From assembly GCA_947074145.1 (NCBI GenBank), contig CAMTOJ010000026.1, forward strand, positions 1-45,297: a stretch of 45,297 nucleotides of DNA. Reading direction: 5' to 3'. This stretch comes from an uncultured Bacteroidales bacterium (GTDB lineage Bacteria; Bacteroidota; Bacteroidia; Bacteroidales; JAUNSR01). The position numbers and the translations under genes were made by a program. Each line of letters starts with the position of its first letter. Positions within the stretch are counted from its first letter, which is position 1. Below are positions 19,115 to 28,700 of the stretch, piece by piece. A model generated the notes under the pieces. That model was not told the DNA's origin. It did not search any database and was given only the letters and a program-made list of their open reading frames with translations.

Positions 19115-20238
19115 TATTTATTTATACATTCTTTCTCAAAAAGATTCTGAATAAATGGTTTTGGCTCATAATCTCTGTCAAAAAGAAGAGGATAATCTTT
19201 TCTACCTTTCATTGGCCAGTTGTTCTTCCATGAATTATCATCTGTTAATCCCCATGCAGTTACTCTAGAAATAACATCTGAATATGTAAGAAACAGATTA
19301 AAAAATTCACCCATTCTTTGATTCCATAATATATCTATCGAATCAGGAAGAGCAACGGGATATGGATTCAATAATTTCTCGAATTCAACTGTCTCACTTA
19401 TATTAGCTCCCATGTTTAGAGTGGGAAGAGCACTCATATCCCATTCGGTGATCATAACTTTTACTCCTGTTGATGCAAATGCATTTATACTTGTTTCAAA
19501 ATCTGATATGTTAGGATAATCAATCCCCATATGTCCTTGCATTCCAACTGCATCAATTCTTAGACCTTTTGATTGAAGATTTTTAATCATTTCTACAGTT
19601 TTATCTCTTCTGCCCGATTCATTCATTCCATAGTCATTATAATAAAGTTCTGCATCAGGATCTGCTTCATGAGCATATCGGAAAGCATATTCTATATATT
19701 CGGGACCGAGTATTTCATAGAATTTTGATTTTCGCCATTCTCCATTCCCCTCAATAGCCTCATTCACTACATCCCAACCATGAACTTTGCCTTTATATCT
19801 TGAAACTATTGTATGGATATGATCTTTCATTCTTTGTTTAAGGATATATGCCGAAACATTGTTACCTTCTTCATCAACACAAAACCAAGGAGCAAGCTGA
19901 GAATGCCATATAAGACAATGACCGACAGTATGCATTTGATTTTCATTAGCGAATTTTATAAATTCATCTGCCAGTGTAAAGTCATATCTGTCCTTTTCAG
20001 GATGAATAACTTCGCATTTCATGCAATTTTCTGCAACAACAGAATTAAAATGTTTATTAACAAGGTTCATTATTTTTTCATCTTTGGCATCAGTTTGAGT
20101 CGTATTCAATGCTACTCCGATAAGAAATTTTCCATCAGCAATATCTTTAAGATTACTCCTTCTTTCTTCAACTGATTGACTGCAGCCACTTGATATACAG
20201 GCAAGTGTAAGCAATGATGTGAGAATGCTATTTTTCAT
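19114..20238 (-). CDS. GH10 endo-beta-1,4-xylanase, lipoprotein
   Basis: This 374-aa protein has a lipoprotein signal (lipobox SSGC, Cys19) and a single GH10 TIM barrel without carbohydrate-binding insertions. Catalytic glutamates are E160 in GWDVVNEAIEG (acid/base) and E265 in VMITEWDMS (nucleophile). Substrate-contact motifs are HCLIWHSQLAPWF, VGMQGHMGI and TAWGLTDDNSW. It cuts internal xylan linkages. Being lipid-anchored, it could sit on the surface or on the periplasmic face; an acidic surface-export motif after the Cys is weak (SQSVEERR), so a periplasmic site is plausible. In xus-type loci a larger GH10 usually follows xusE, which would be outside this window, and this smaller one would then act on imported oligosaccharides. 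It lies 14 bp downstream of the GH35-like gene and its stop overlaps the esterase start. Confidence 0.94.
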   Translation of the reverse strand: MKNSILTSLLTLACISSGCSQSVEERRSNLKDIADGKFLIGVALNTTQTDAKDEKIMNLVNKHFNSVVAENCMKCEVIHPEKDRYDFTLADEFIKFANENQMHTVGHCLIWHSQLAPWFCVDEEGNNVSAYILKQRMKDHIHTIVSRYKGKVHGWDVVNEAIEGNGEWRKSKFYEILGPEYIEYAFRYAHEADPDAELYYNDYGMNESGRRDKTVEMIKNLQSKGLRIDAVGMQGHMGIDYPNISDFETSINAFASTGVKVMITEWDMSALPTLNMGANISETVEFEKLLNPYPVALPDSIDILWNQRMGEFFNLFLTYSDVISRVTAWGLTDDNSWKNNWPMKGRKDYPLLFDRDYEPKPFIQNLFEKECINK

Positions 20239-20252
20239 AATATTTATTTGAT

Positions 20253-21953
20253 TTAATTGTATTCGTAAAGTTTCACATTAAGTATCTTAAAATCATCAAC
20301 ACCTATTCTGACATGCCTTCCTTGATGATCTTGATCACCATTAAGTCGTTTTTTATATATTAATTCACCTTGGGGAGATACATTAACCTCATCAACAGAG
20401 AGAATTCCGGTTCTTTTCTTACCTGTCCATTTTTTCGAATCTCGATCTACACCTCCTTCATCCACAAAACCATCTTCTCCCAGAGATTTTGAAATATTGT
20501 TTTCTCCTATTGATGTAAATGAAAGCACAATTCCGCTTCCGGCTACAATATATTCGTAATCATTAATTTGGATTATCATCCCTCCGGCCTCAGGCCATTT
20601 AGAACCATCTGTGGCTCTTGAATCCCAAGGAAGAGTAAAAAAATGACGCCCCGTTATAACAATATCTTTATCTTTTATAATACGCTCTTTATTTTCACTA
20701 TCAAAAAGCAATCCTTTAGTAACTCCTCTTCCCTGATATTTAGTGATCAATGGCATCATTTCGTTAAGGCAAGAATATGCCTGAACAAAAGGGTTGGTTT
20801 GTGATTCATCTCCATCTTCAATAGCAAAAGGGCTGAAACCTATCGCTTCATGTTCACCAAAAGCATAAAAAGCCTGAACACCGTTATTTGCCCCCCTACG
20901 TATTTCAGGAATAAAAAGAGGATTTCCAATAAAATGGTAATTTTCTATTATATTCTGAAAGCCTTTATCATATATATCGGGAGATATAAAATCAATCTCC
21001 GGTGCTCCACATTTCCATATATCCGAAAGATGAGCAAGAGGTCCGGCTGACGGATATTCTCCGGGTTTTCGATTTCGGCTATTCATTGCGGCATTTACAA
21101 ATAAGGGAACATCATAAATTTGTCTGGCAATTTTGGCCATTTTATTAACATATCCTGCATAATTCCAAGCCATAAATATTTCATCAGTATAAATATCATT
21201 ACCAAAAACTTCTGTCCATTTTCCATTCTTTAGTGATCCGGACTTTTCCCACTTTTCTTTTATATATGGTTTAATATTTTTTCGGTTTTTATCAAGATAC
21301 TTCATTAGTTCAAGAGGAACAGGAGAATTAAATTGCTTATTAGCCTCAGCAGAATGATCGCGTGCATCTTCAAGCATTCCTATCTCATTTTCTATCTGAA
21401 TCATTATTACTGTTTCTTTAGAGTTATCTTTTTGAGCAACATGTTCAAGCCATTTCCTAAATGCCTTACTATCGGCATTAAAGACATTTTCCGAAAAAAC
21501 ACTTGCTATTTCAAGAGGTTTTCCATCTTTTGTATAGGAACGAGGATATTTCTTATAATCTTTTTTAAACCATGAAGGAGCATAACAACTCATTGAGTTT
21601 TTCCATGCTCCGAACCATAGAAATATCACTTTAAGATTATTTTCTTTAGCTACATCAATAACTTTGTCGGTTAGTGTAAAATCAAACTTATCCTCTTCTG
21701 GTTCCGTTAGATCCCAATATGCAGGAACTAAAATCGTATTCAATCCCATTCTTTTAAGTTTTGGAAAAAAGGTCTCTATATCATCAAAACATGCAGCTGA
21801 CGAGTTTCCAATCTCTCCACCCAAAACCAGAAAAGGTTTTCCGTCAACAATAAGTTGTTGACCTTTACCTTTCTCCTTTAGGTAGATCTCTTTTTTTTGT
21901 GCATCTGTCACAAAAGTCATAATGAGAAAAAGAATCGTTATAATATATTTCAT
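20253..21953 (-). CDS. GH35-like glycoside hydrolase with C-terminal DUF5597-type domain
   Basis: This 566-aa exported protein (signal MKYIITILFLIMTFVTDA) has a GH35/GH42-type clan A barrel. It opens with FLVLGGEIGNSSA and AYWDLTEPEEDKFDF. Candidate catalytic residues are E190 in MIQIENEIGML (acid/base) and E350 in PLFIPEIRRGA (nucleophile). The C-terminal part (about 420-560, with GLLFDSENKERI and HFFTLPWDSRATDG) fits the DUF5597 domain that accompanies such enzymes. Members are often labelled beta-galactosidase, so removal of galactose decorating xylan side chains is plausible, but the exact activity is not known from sequence. It is preceded by a 95-bp gap with a hairpin (21996-22027) and followed after 14 bp by GH10, so it belongs to the xylan unit. 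Confidence 0.78.
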   Translation of the reverse strand: MKYIITILFLIMTFVTDAQKKEIYLKEKGKGQQLIVDGKPFLVLGGEIGNSSAACFDDIETFFPKLKRMGLNTILVPAYWDLTEPEEDKFDFTLTDKVIDVAKENNLKVIFLWFGAWKNSMSCYAPSWFKKDYKKYPRSYTKDGKPLEIASVFSENVFNADSKAFRKWLEHVAQKDNSKETVIMIQIENEIGMLEDARDHSAEANKQFNSPVPLELMKYLDKNRKNIKPYIKEKWEKSGSLKNGKWTEVFGNDIYTDEIFMAWNYAGYVNKMAKIARQIYDVPLFVNAAMNSRNRKPGEYPSAGPLAHLSDIWKCGAPEIDFISPDIYDKGFQNIIENYHFIGNPLFIPEIRRGANNGVQAFYAFGEHEAIGFSPFAIEDGDESQTNPFVQAYSCLNEMMPLITKYQGRGVTKGLLFDSENKERIIKDKDIVITGRHFFTLPWDSRATDGSKWPEAGGMIIQINDYEYIVAGSGIVLSFTSIGENNISKSLGEDGFVDEGGVDRDSKKWTGKKRTGILSVDEVNVSPQGELIYKKRLNGDQDHQGRHVRIGVDDFKILNVKLYEYN

Positions 21954-21995
21954 TTTTATGCTGTTGTTTATTTTTTAATTAATTCTTTAGATTTA

Positions 21996-22027
21996 GGTTA
22001 TGGAATGACTCACGTCACTCCATAACC
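21996..22027 (-). other. Intra-operon hairpin between GH43 and GH35-like genes
   Basis: GGTTATGGAATGAC and GTCACTCCATAACC form a 14-bp stem with one A/G position (a G-U pair in the minus-strand RNA) and a 4-nt loop. No T-run follows on the minus strand, so it is not a standard terminator. It may be an mRNA processing or stabilising element that changes the expression ratio of the genes on either side. Confidence 0.6.
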
Positions 22028-22048
22028 GTACATTAACATTTAAATAAC

Positions 22049-23680
22049 TTATTCTTGAACACACATCTTAATTTCAAAATTATCTACATCAATATAACCT
22101 CCGATAGTTTTAGTTGCATAATTAAATATGGCAAACTTACTACCCATAAAAAAACGTCGATAGTCAAAAATCATCTTCACCTCACATCCTGTTTTTATCC
22201 ATTCCTTATTGTCAAGGCTATAATAAAAAGTTGCTAAATCTTTTCCGTGATTAAAATCTGCATCTATACGCAGATAAATAATATCTTGGTTAATCTCTTT
22301 CTCCTCAATGACTATTTCGTTTACATTTGTCACTTTCATTTTCTTGTCATCTGTAAAAGCTACGTCATTTGTTGACATTCTTAGTTTTTTTCGGTTTTTT
22401 TCTTTTTTTACGGACAAAATACCAGAATTGCTGTTGAAAGCCGCAAATCCTGCAACATCACCTTCTTTCATACCAGAGATATCAACAGCTACAACAGCGC
22501 TACATTCGGGTCCGTGCATTCTTTGTGTAATTGTATTAGGAGCATTATAAATATTATCTACTATTCTACTTGTCTTGAGTCTCAGAAAGTCGGGGCGATC
22601 TGTTAATGACCATTTATCATTGATAGGATTATGATTCCATTGCCAGAATAAAGACAGTGTATCATTACTAAATTCATCACTTCCGGATATTCCTTTAAAA
22701 TTAGTATTACAATATGCCTTCATTTCCATTTTCTCCGGTACAAAACCGTTGTTGTCACCAAGCATTGGCCATTCATCTTCCCATCTGCAAGGCATAAGCA
22801 TAGGAACTCTCCCTATTCCTCCTCTATCCTGGAATATCATTGCCCACCAGTCATCATTTTTTCCATCAAATATGCATCCCTGTCCTACACCTCCGTAACC
22901 TGCAAAATCATGTTCAAGAATTACTTTCTTCTCATATGGACCAGTAATTTTATCTGCTCGATAGCAAACCTGACGTCTTACTCTTCCCGGTTCTCCCCAT
23001 ACCATAGATATCATAAGGAGGTAATATTTATTATTATGTTTTATAACCTGACTTCCTTCTAGTAACCCATATTCCTCTTCATCTCGTTCGAAAAGGACCA
23101 TATTGAGTCCATCTTCCTTTATATCTGTAAGATCAGAATTTAGCTCTTGTAATTCTCCTGTTCCATAAAAAACATAATTTCGTCCGTCATCATCGAAGAA
23201 AAGTGAAGCATCATGGAAATGTTTCAGTCTTGAATGAAGATTCCATTTCTTTGTCGGATCATCTGTTGTATAGATATAAGCTTTATATGGCTCATCGTTA
23301 GGTGAAAAAAGGACATAGAATTTACCATCTTTATATCTTATGGAAGAAGCCCATTGTCCCTTTCCGTAAACAGTCCCGTCTATAAGATCGTAACGCGGAT
23401 GATCCTCGAGTCTGTCAAAGAGATAACTTATGGTTTCCCAGTTTACTAAATCTTGGGATCGCATAACAGGTCCTCCAGGCATAAGATGCATAGTTGTACT
23501 TATCATATAATAAAAATCTCCAACTCTTATTACCGACATATCAGGCACATCAGCATTTATGACCGGATTGATGACGGTTATGGGCTCCATATTTTCATCA
23601 GTTATGGAAGATCTTTTTATATTTCCACTGCAATTAGAAAAATAAATTATTATAAAAAATGAAAGAATTAATCTTATCAT
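22049..23680 (-). CDS. GH43 lipoprotein with C-terminal beta-sandwich domain
   Basis: This 543-aa protein has a lipoprotein signal (lipobox FSNC, Cys17). A GH43 propeller (about 38-325) carries D47 in ADVPDMSVI (base), D157 in FHDASLFFDDDG and E208 in GLLEGSQVIKHNNKYYL (acid). The C-terminal beta-sandwich (about 345-540; YYSLDNKEWIKTG, FAIFNYATKTIGGYIDVD) is of the kind that shapes the active site in two-domain GH43 enzymes. Blocks such as GGVGQGCIFDGKNDDWWAMI differ from the other two-domain GH43s here, so it belongs to another subfamily (possibly 10) and may cleave a different arabinofuranose or xylose linkage. It follows the first GH43 of the unit by 12 bp. The window thus has four GH43 genes, which suits a highly decorated arabinoxylan. 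Confidence 0.87.
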   Translation of the reverse strand: MIRLILSFFIIIYFSNCSGNIKRSSITDENMEPITVINPVINADVPDMSVIRVGDFYYMISTTMHLMPGGPVMRSQDLVNWETISYLFDRLEDHPRYDLIDGTVYGKGQWASSIRYKDGKFYVLFSPNDEPYKAYIYTTDDPTKKWNLHSRLKHFHDASLFFDDDGRNYVFYGTGELQELNSDLTDIKEDGLNMVLFERDEEEYGLLEGSQVIKHNNKYYLLMISMVWGEPGRVRRQVCYRADKITGPYEKKVILEHDFAGYGGVGQGCIFDGKNDDWWAMIFQDRGGIGRVPMLMPCRWEDEWPMLGDNNGFVPEKMEMKAYCNTNFKGISGSDEFSNDTLSLFWQWNHNPINDKWSLTDRPDFLRLKTSRIVDNIYNAPNTITQRMHGPECSAVVAVDISGMKEGDVAGFAAFNSNSGILSVKKEKNRKKLRMSTNDVAFTDDKKMKVTNVNEIVIEEKEINQDIIYLRIDADFNHGKDLATFYYSLDNKEWIKTGCEVKMIFDYRRFFMGSKFAIFNYATKTIGGYIDVDNFEIKMCVQE

Positions 23681-23692
23681 AATATCTATTTT

Positions 23693-25435
23693 TTATAACT
23701 GAACATCATTTGATTGAGTAGCATAAAGACCAATAAGACATCCTGTAAATCCTCCTGCTACATTTGTTGAAAGAATATCTCCGCTAACTTCCCATTGTGA
23801 TTTCTTATTATCTGAGTCTTTTAAGGAGTAACTGAAAACATATTTGTCTGCTTTTGCGTCAACATTAATTCGGATCCCCGATTTCATATCTACCACCTCT
23901 GATGCAATTAAAGTTGATTTTCCGTTTTCAACTCTTTCAAGGAAAACCACATAATCTTTATTTCGCTTAGTAACACCTAACAAATAATGAAATTTTTCAC
24001 TTTGATAAAAAGTGATTCCGGCACATTCATTACTATTTTCGGGTCTGAAATCCATATCTACCGACACCGAGAAATCAGAATGTTGTTGACGATGAAATAG
24101 TGTGGATGTAGGTTTTATCTCCTTTAGATTACTAGAAAAAGGGATAATTTTAAGACCGTTCTTCGTTGAATTTATAAATTTTTCTCTGGGACCTCTTAGA
24201 CCTATCCATCGAAAATCAAGATTAGTTGAAGTAAAATTCTCATTGATGCAGAAATTGCCATTTGGAAAATATTCTTCCTCTTCTTTTATTTTAGTTACAC
24301 CTTGGGGAAGTCTAAGTTTGGGTTCTATTGGCAATAATCCGTTTTCAAATACGGGATATTCTCCGGTCCAGTCTACAGGGAGAATAAGAGTTTCCCTTCC
24401 TATATTCACTCTTTCAGCTTCATTTGGTCGTATTGCAAGAAATACTCCGTAATATTTCCCATCAGGTCCTTCTACTATATCGGCATGACCGGCCCAATCA
24501 ATTTTGTGGCTTCTATTAGCAGGAAGATGTCTTTGTGAAAGAATAGGGTTTCCGGGAGCAGGTACATATGGACCTTTTACATTATCGCTTGTAAAAATCA
24601 CCTCACTATGATTGCCTCCCGTTCCCCCTTCTGCACACATTAAATAATATTTTCCATTTTTTTTATAAATATGAGGAGCTTCTATCCATACAGGCTTTTT
24701 AGTGATATCTACTCCTCCGTTTACTATCATTTTATCTGTTCCGGTTATGACTTGATCCTTTTCAAGATCATACTCCCAAATCTTTATTATTCGATGGCCA
24801 TTGTATAGTGTTTCACCTTCTTTTGGTGCATCATTATGAATAACATAAGCCTTGCCATCTTCATCAAAAAACATCGAAGGATCTATACCGTCAAAATTAA
24901 GTTTGTATGGATCGCTCCAACCTTTTGCCGGATCATCTGTTTTAACCACTATATTGCCAAATCCACCCGAAAACTGAGTAGTTATCATATAGAATGTATC
25001 ATTATATTTATTGTATCTTATCGCAGGAGCATAAACGCCGGCGCTTATACCGCAATCACCTACGACAAGTTGACTCTCACGTTCAAGAACATGACCAAGT
25101 TGACTCCAGTTTACTAGATCTTTTGAATGAAAAATTGGCACTCCGGGAAACATTGCAAATGATGAACAAACCAGATAATAATCTTCGCCTTTGCGACATA
25201 TACTCGGATCAGGATAACAACCTTGAAGAATTACAGAATAAAACTCATTATCATTAAGCGGTTTTTCACGATATACATTGTCATCACCTTCATATCTGAA
25301 ATTACTGAATAAAGGAGTATTTTTCTTATTGTTTTTTTTAGGAGATGATACAGCAATAGAACAATAAGATAAAAACATGACACATGTTAAAAGAGTGCGA
25401 AATAACTGTCGATAAAAATTAAGTTTGTTTTTCAT
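23693..25435 (-). CDS. GH43 beta-xylosidase/arabinofuranosidase, first gene of the upstream unit
   Basis: This 580-aa protein has an N-terminal export signal (residues 1-30, with LSYC a possible lipobox), a GH43 propeller (about 63-385) and a C-terminal beta-sandwich (about 395-575). Catalytic residues are D76 in GCYPDPSI, D185 in DGIDPSMFFDEDG and E252 in VWIEAPHIYKKNGKYYLM. It is paralogous to the GH43 at 10613-12340, with the same length, same domain order and many shared blocks (PGVPIFHSKDLVNW, AEGGTGGNHSEVIF). It heads the eight-gene xylan unit, 44 nt downstream of a TATATTTG -7 element, and is divergent from the HTCS gene. It should remove arabinose or xylose from xylan fragments; which sugar is not decided. 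Confidence 0.88.
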   Translation of the reverse strand: MKNKLNFYRQLFRTLLTCVMFLSYCSIAVSSPKKNNKKNTPLFSNFRYEGDDNVYREKPLNDNEFYSVILQGCYPDPSICRKGEDYYLVCSSFAMFPGVPIFHSKDLVNWSQLGHVLERESQLVVGDCGISAGVYAPAIRYNKYNDTFYMITTQFSGGFGNIVVKTDDPAKGWSDPYKLNFDGIDPSMFFDEDGKAYVIHNDAPKEGETLYNGHRIIKIWEYDLEKDQVITGTDKMIVNGGVDITKKPVWIEAPHIYKKNGKYYLMCAEGGTGGNHSEVIFTSDNVKGPYVPAPGNPILSQRHLPANRSHKIDWAGHADIVEGPDGKYYGVFLAIRPNEAERVNIGRETLILPVDWTGEYPVFENGLLPIEPKLRLPQGVTKIKEEEEYFPNGNFCINENFTSTNLDFRWIGLRGPREKFINSTKNGLKIIPFSSNLKEIKPTSTLFHRQQHSDFSVSVDMDFRPENSNECAGITFYQSEKFHYLLGVTKRNKDYVVFLERVENGKSTLIASEVVDMKSGIRINVDAKADKYVFSYSLKDSDNKKSQWEVSGDILSTNVAGGFTGCLIGLYATQSNDVQL

Positions 25436-25478
25436 GGAATTTCAATTAGACTTTAATTAGGTTATTATTTAACATCAG

Positions 25479-25640
25479 CAAATATATTTTATCAGCAAAT
25501 ATTTATACAGCTTTGACATTCCCTATTATTTACTCTATATTACAAGTTTTCAACTCAATACTACTTGTGTTATACTGCATGTTACATAATCGGCCTATAG
25601 TTATTGGATATCTGACATTTATATTTTTTTCAATGTTACA
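25479..25640 (-). promoter_or_regulatory. Promoter with repeated TGTAA-type boxes for the upstream xylan unit
   Basis: The minus strand at 25486-25479 reads TATATTTG (TAnnTTTG -7 element). Boxes start at 25544 (TGTAATATAGAGTAAA), 25586 (TGTAACATGCAGTATAA), 25623 (TATAAATGTCAGAT) and 25640 (TGTAACATTG). All of them, and the -7 element, sit at a constant offset of 13098 from their counterparts at 12381-12542. The outermost box is 54 bp from the HTCS -7 element on the other strand, so the same array could also control the regulator gene. A nearby direct repeat ATCAGCAAATAT (25475/25491) overlaps the -7 element. Confidence 0.65.
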
Positions 25641-25694
25641 TGTTTAATTTTCAAGAATAGTTTTTAACTTTTTATCAATATTGCATTTAATAAT

Positions 25695-25702
25695 TATATT
25701 TG
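25695..25702 (+). promoter_or_regulatory. -7 promoter element of the HTCS gene
   Basis: TATATTTG matches the Bacteroidota TAnnTTTG element; no good -33 TTTG was found at the usual distance. It ends 24 bp before the ATG at 25727. It overlaps the in-frame TTG at 25700, which argues against that codon as the translation start. Confidence 0.6.
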
Positions 25703-25726
25703 TATACCACATTCACATTATCGACC

Positions 25727-28700
25727 ATGAGACTAAACACATTATTATTTCTATTATTCTGTTTCATATATTGCCATTCTCAATCTATAAAACTTTTCAC
25801 GGCTGACAGAGAGCTCTCCAGCAGTCTAATAAACAAAGTCTATCAAGACAAGAACGGTTTAATATGGATAGCTACTGAAGATGGTCTTAACCGTTATGAC
25901 GGAGCTAAATTCATAACATATAAAAATGATCCGGATAAAGAAAATACTCTTCGTCATAATTTTATCAGAAACTTATTCGAGGACAATAAAGGGAACCTGT
26001 TAATTGGGACCTATAATGGTGTTCAAATGTATTTACCATCCAAAGATTGCTTTTCAAAACCGGCACTAAGAGAGAATGGGACACATTTTTATAGTAATAT
26101 CGGAATGATGTTACAAAGAAAAAACGGAGATATTTTAATTTCTGGTAATGAATTAAGTATACTTTCAATTAAAGATGAAGAGCTTATTATTAAACCTATA
26201 AATCTACCTGTACCTATTATAATAACAGATTTTATTCTTGAAGATAAAAATGAAAACCTATGGGTTGTTAAAGATGAAAACAAAATATTTAGTTTCGATA
26301 CTTCCGGAAACTATAAAGAATATAGCATTGAGAAAGATGAAATTATAATTACAGCACTCGGACAAGACTTTTATGGAAATATATTTGTAGGAACAATCGC
26401 TAACGGATTATTTCGTTTTGATAAAAATACCGATAGATTCATTCCTATATTATATAACGGCAAAGAGACAAATTTCTCGATAAAATCGCTTTATCAAGCT
26501 AATCAGGATGAGATATATATTGGAACCGACGGAGATGGGATGAAAATATATAACTGTCGCACCTCTACTATATTTGACAATCGTCTAAACAATAGTTATT
26601 TTGATCTTTCCGAATCTAAAGTTCACAATATCATGAAAGATAATTCAGGTAATTTCTGGATCTCTATATTTCAAAAAGGGGTAATGATGATTCCTGCCCA
26701 AACTAATAATTTTAAATATATTGGACATAAATCGATAGATAAAAATATCATTGGTTCCTGTGCCGTTACTTCATTATTACGCGACCACAAAGGTGTATTG
26801 TGGATAAGCACTGATAACGATGGACTTTATGGAATAACTGATCAGGGTGAAAAAAAAGCTCATTTTAAATCAACGGGAAAATCTTCTACGCCTAATATAA
26901 TAATGAATCTTTATGAAGATTCTGATCATAATCTGTGGTTTGGATCGTTCACAAGAGGTATGGGGAAAATCGACCGTAATACCGGCATTTGTACCTATCT
27001 TAACGATCTTACAGACTGCAATGGAAAGCGAATTCCTCGCGTTTATAATATCGTGGAAGATAATTACAAGAGACTCTGGATAGCAACAATGGGTGGTGGA
27101 TTGTTTTACTATGATATGCTAACTGGAAAAACCGTACAACCTGATTATATCAAAACTGACAAATGGATTAGTTCTCTTTTTTATATAGAAAATAAACTCT
27201 ATATAGGAACCTACGATGGTATATGTTGTGTTGATATGAGTGGTCGTGATTTAAAATGTGAATCAGAACTAAGTAAAAACATAATCCATACAATTTATAA
27301 AAGTCGTTCTCGAAAAGAAGTATGGCTTGGTACTTCGGATGGTCTTGTTGCCTGGAATCAATCAGACAAAACTATTGAGAAATTCACAACCAAAGACGGT
27401 TTACCAAGTAATGTCATATTTGCCATTGAAGAAGATTCGAATAATAATCTATGGATATCATCCAATGCAGGGATCTCTCAATTTAATCCGGAGAACAAAA
27501 AAATTATAAATTTCTTTGTAGGCGACGGCCTTCAGGGAAATGAATTTAGTAAGAATGCTTCATATAAAGATAAGAACGGAAATCTATGGTTCGGTGGCAT
27601 GAATGGTATCACCTATTTCAATCCTCAAGAAATTATAAGTCCAGCTAAAAAATGGAATGTACATATTACTGATTTTTATCTACATAATACCCCCGTACGT
27701 GCAGGTATGAAATCAGGATCCAAAGAAATTATCACTACATCTGTTTTCGAAGCGAAAGAATTCAACCTTTCAGCTAAAGATAATTCATTCACCATCGAAT
27801 TTGCAACAAAAGAATTCAATAGTCCCGAACGTATTGCATATACTTATTCAATTGACAACGCAGACTGGGTATATCTTCGTCCTGGTATAAATCGTGTTTC
27901 ATTTACTAATATAACTCCAGGAAATCACAGATTCAGATTCCGTGCGATTGACTATAATATGATGTCTGACACAGCAGAGATAATGATAAAGATTTCACCT
28001 GCTTGGTATAATTCAACATTGGCAAGAATTATTTATTTCATTTTATTCTTAATATTTCTATATCTAATATATATTCAGAAAAAACATAGAGAAGAAGTAA
28101 ATCTAAAGATGTTGCAGCACATTCATGCTGAAGAGATAAACGAAGCCAAACTTCAGTTCTTTATAAATATATCTCATGAAATAAGAACTCCGATGTCTCT
28201 GATTATATCTCCTTTACAACAACTTATGGTTAATGACTCAGATGCCGGTCGTCAGCGAATGTATAAAGTTATGTACCGCAATTCTGATCGAATACTTAAT
28301 CTTATTAATCAATTGATGGACTTAAGAAAAATTGACAAAGGTCAGATGTGTCTTAAGTTTCAAGAAACTGATATTGTATCTTTTATAAGTAATCTTTTCT
28401 CTACATTTGAATCTCAGGCACAATCAAAGCATATTAATATGAATTTCACATCTGAAAAAGAGCAGATTTTTTCATGGATTGATCCTGCAAATTTTGATAA
28501 GATAATAATGAATATCCTTTCAAATGCTTTTAAATTCACTCCGGAAAACGGAAATATCTCAATAAATGTAAGTTGTGATAACAGAGATCAAAATAAGGGA
28601 TATGCCAAAATACAAATAAATGATACAGGAATAGGTATCAAGGAAGAGGAACAAGACAGAATATTCGAACGCTTTTATCAAATTCGAAATAATGTAAATA

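Noticed and set aside
25700..25726. TTG start for the HTCS gene at 25700
   Set aside because: The TTG overlaps the TATATTTG promoter element, and the signal peptide begins at the ATG at 25727.
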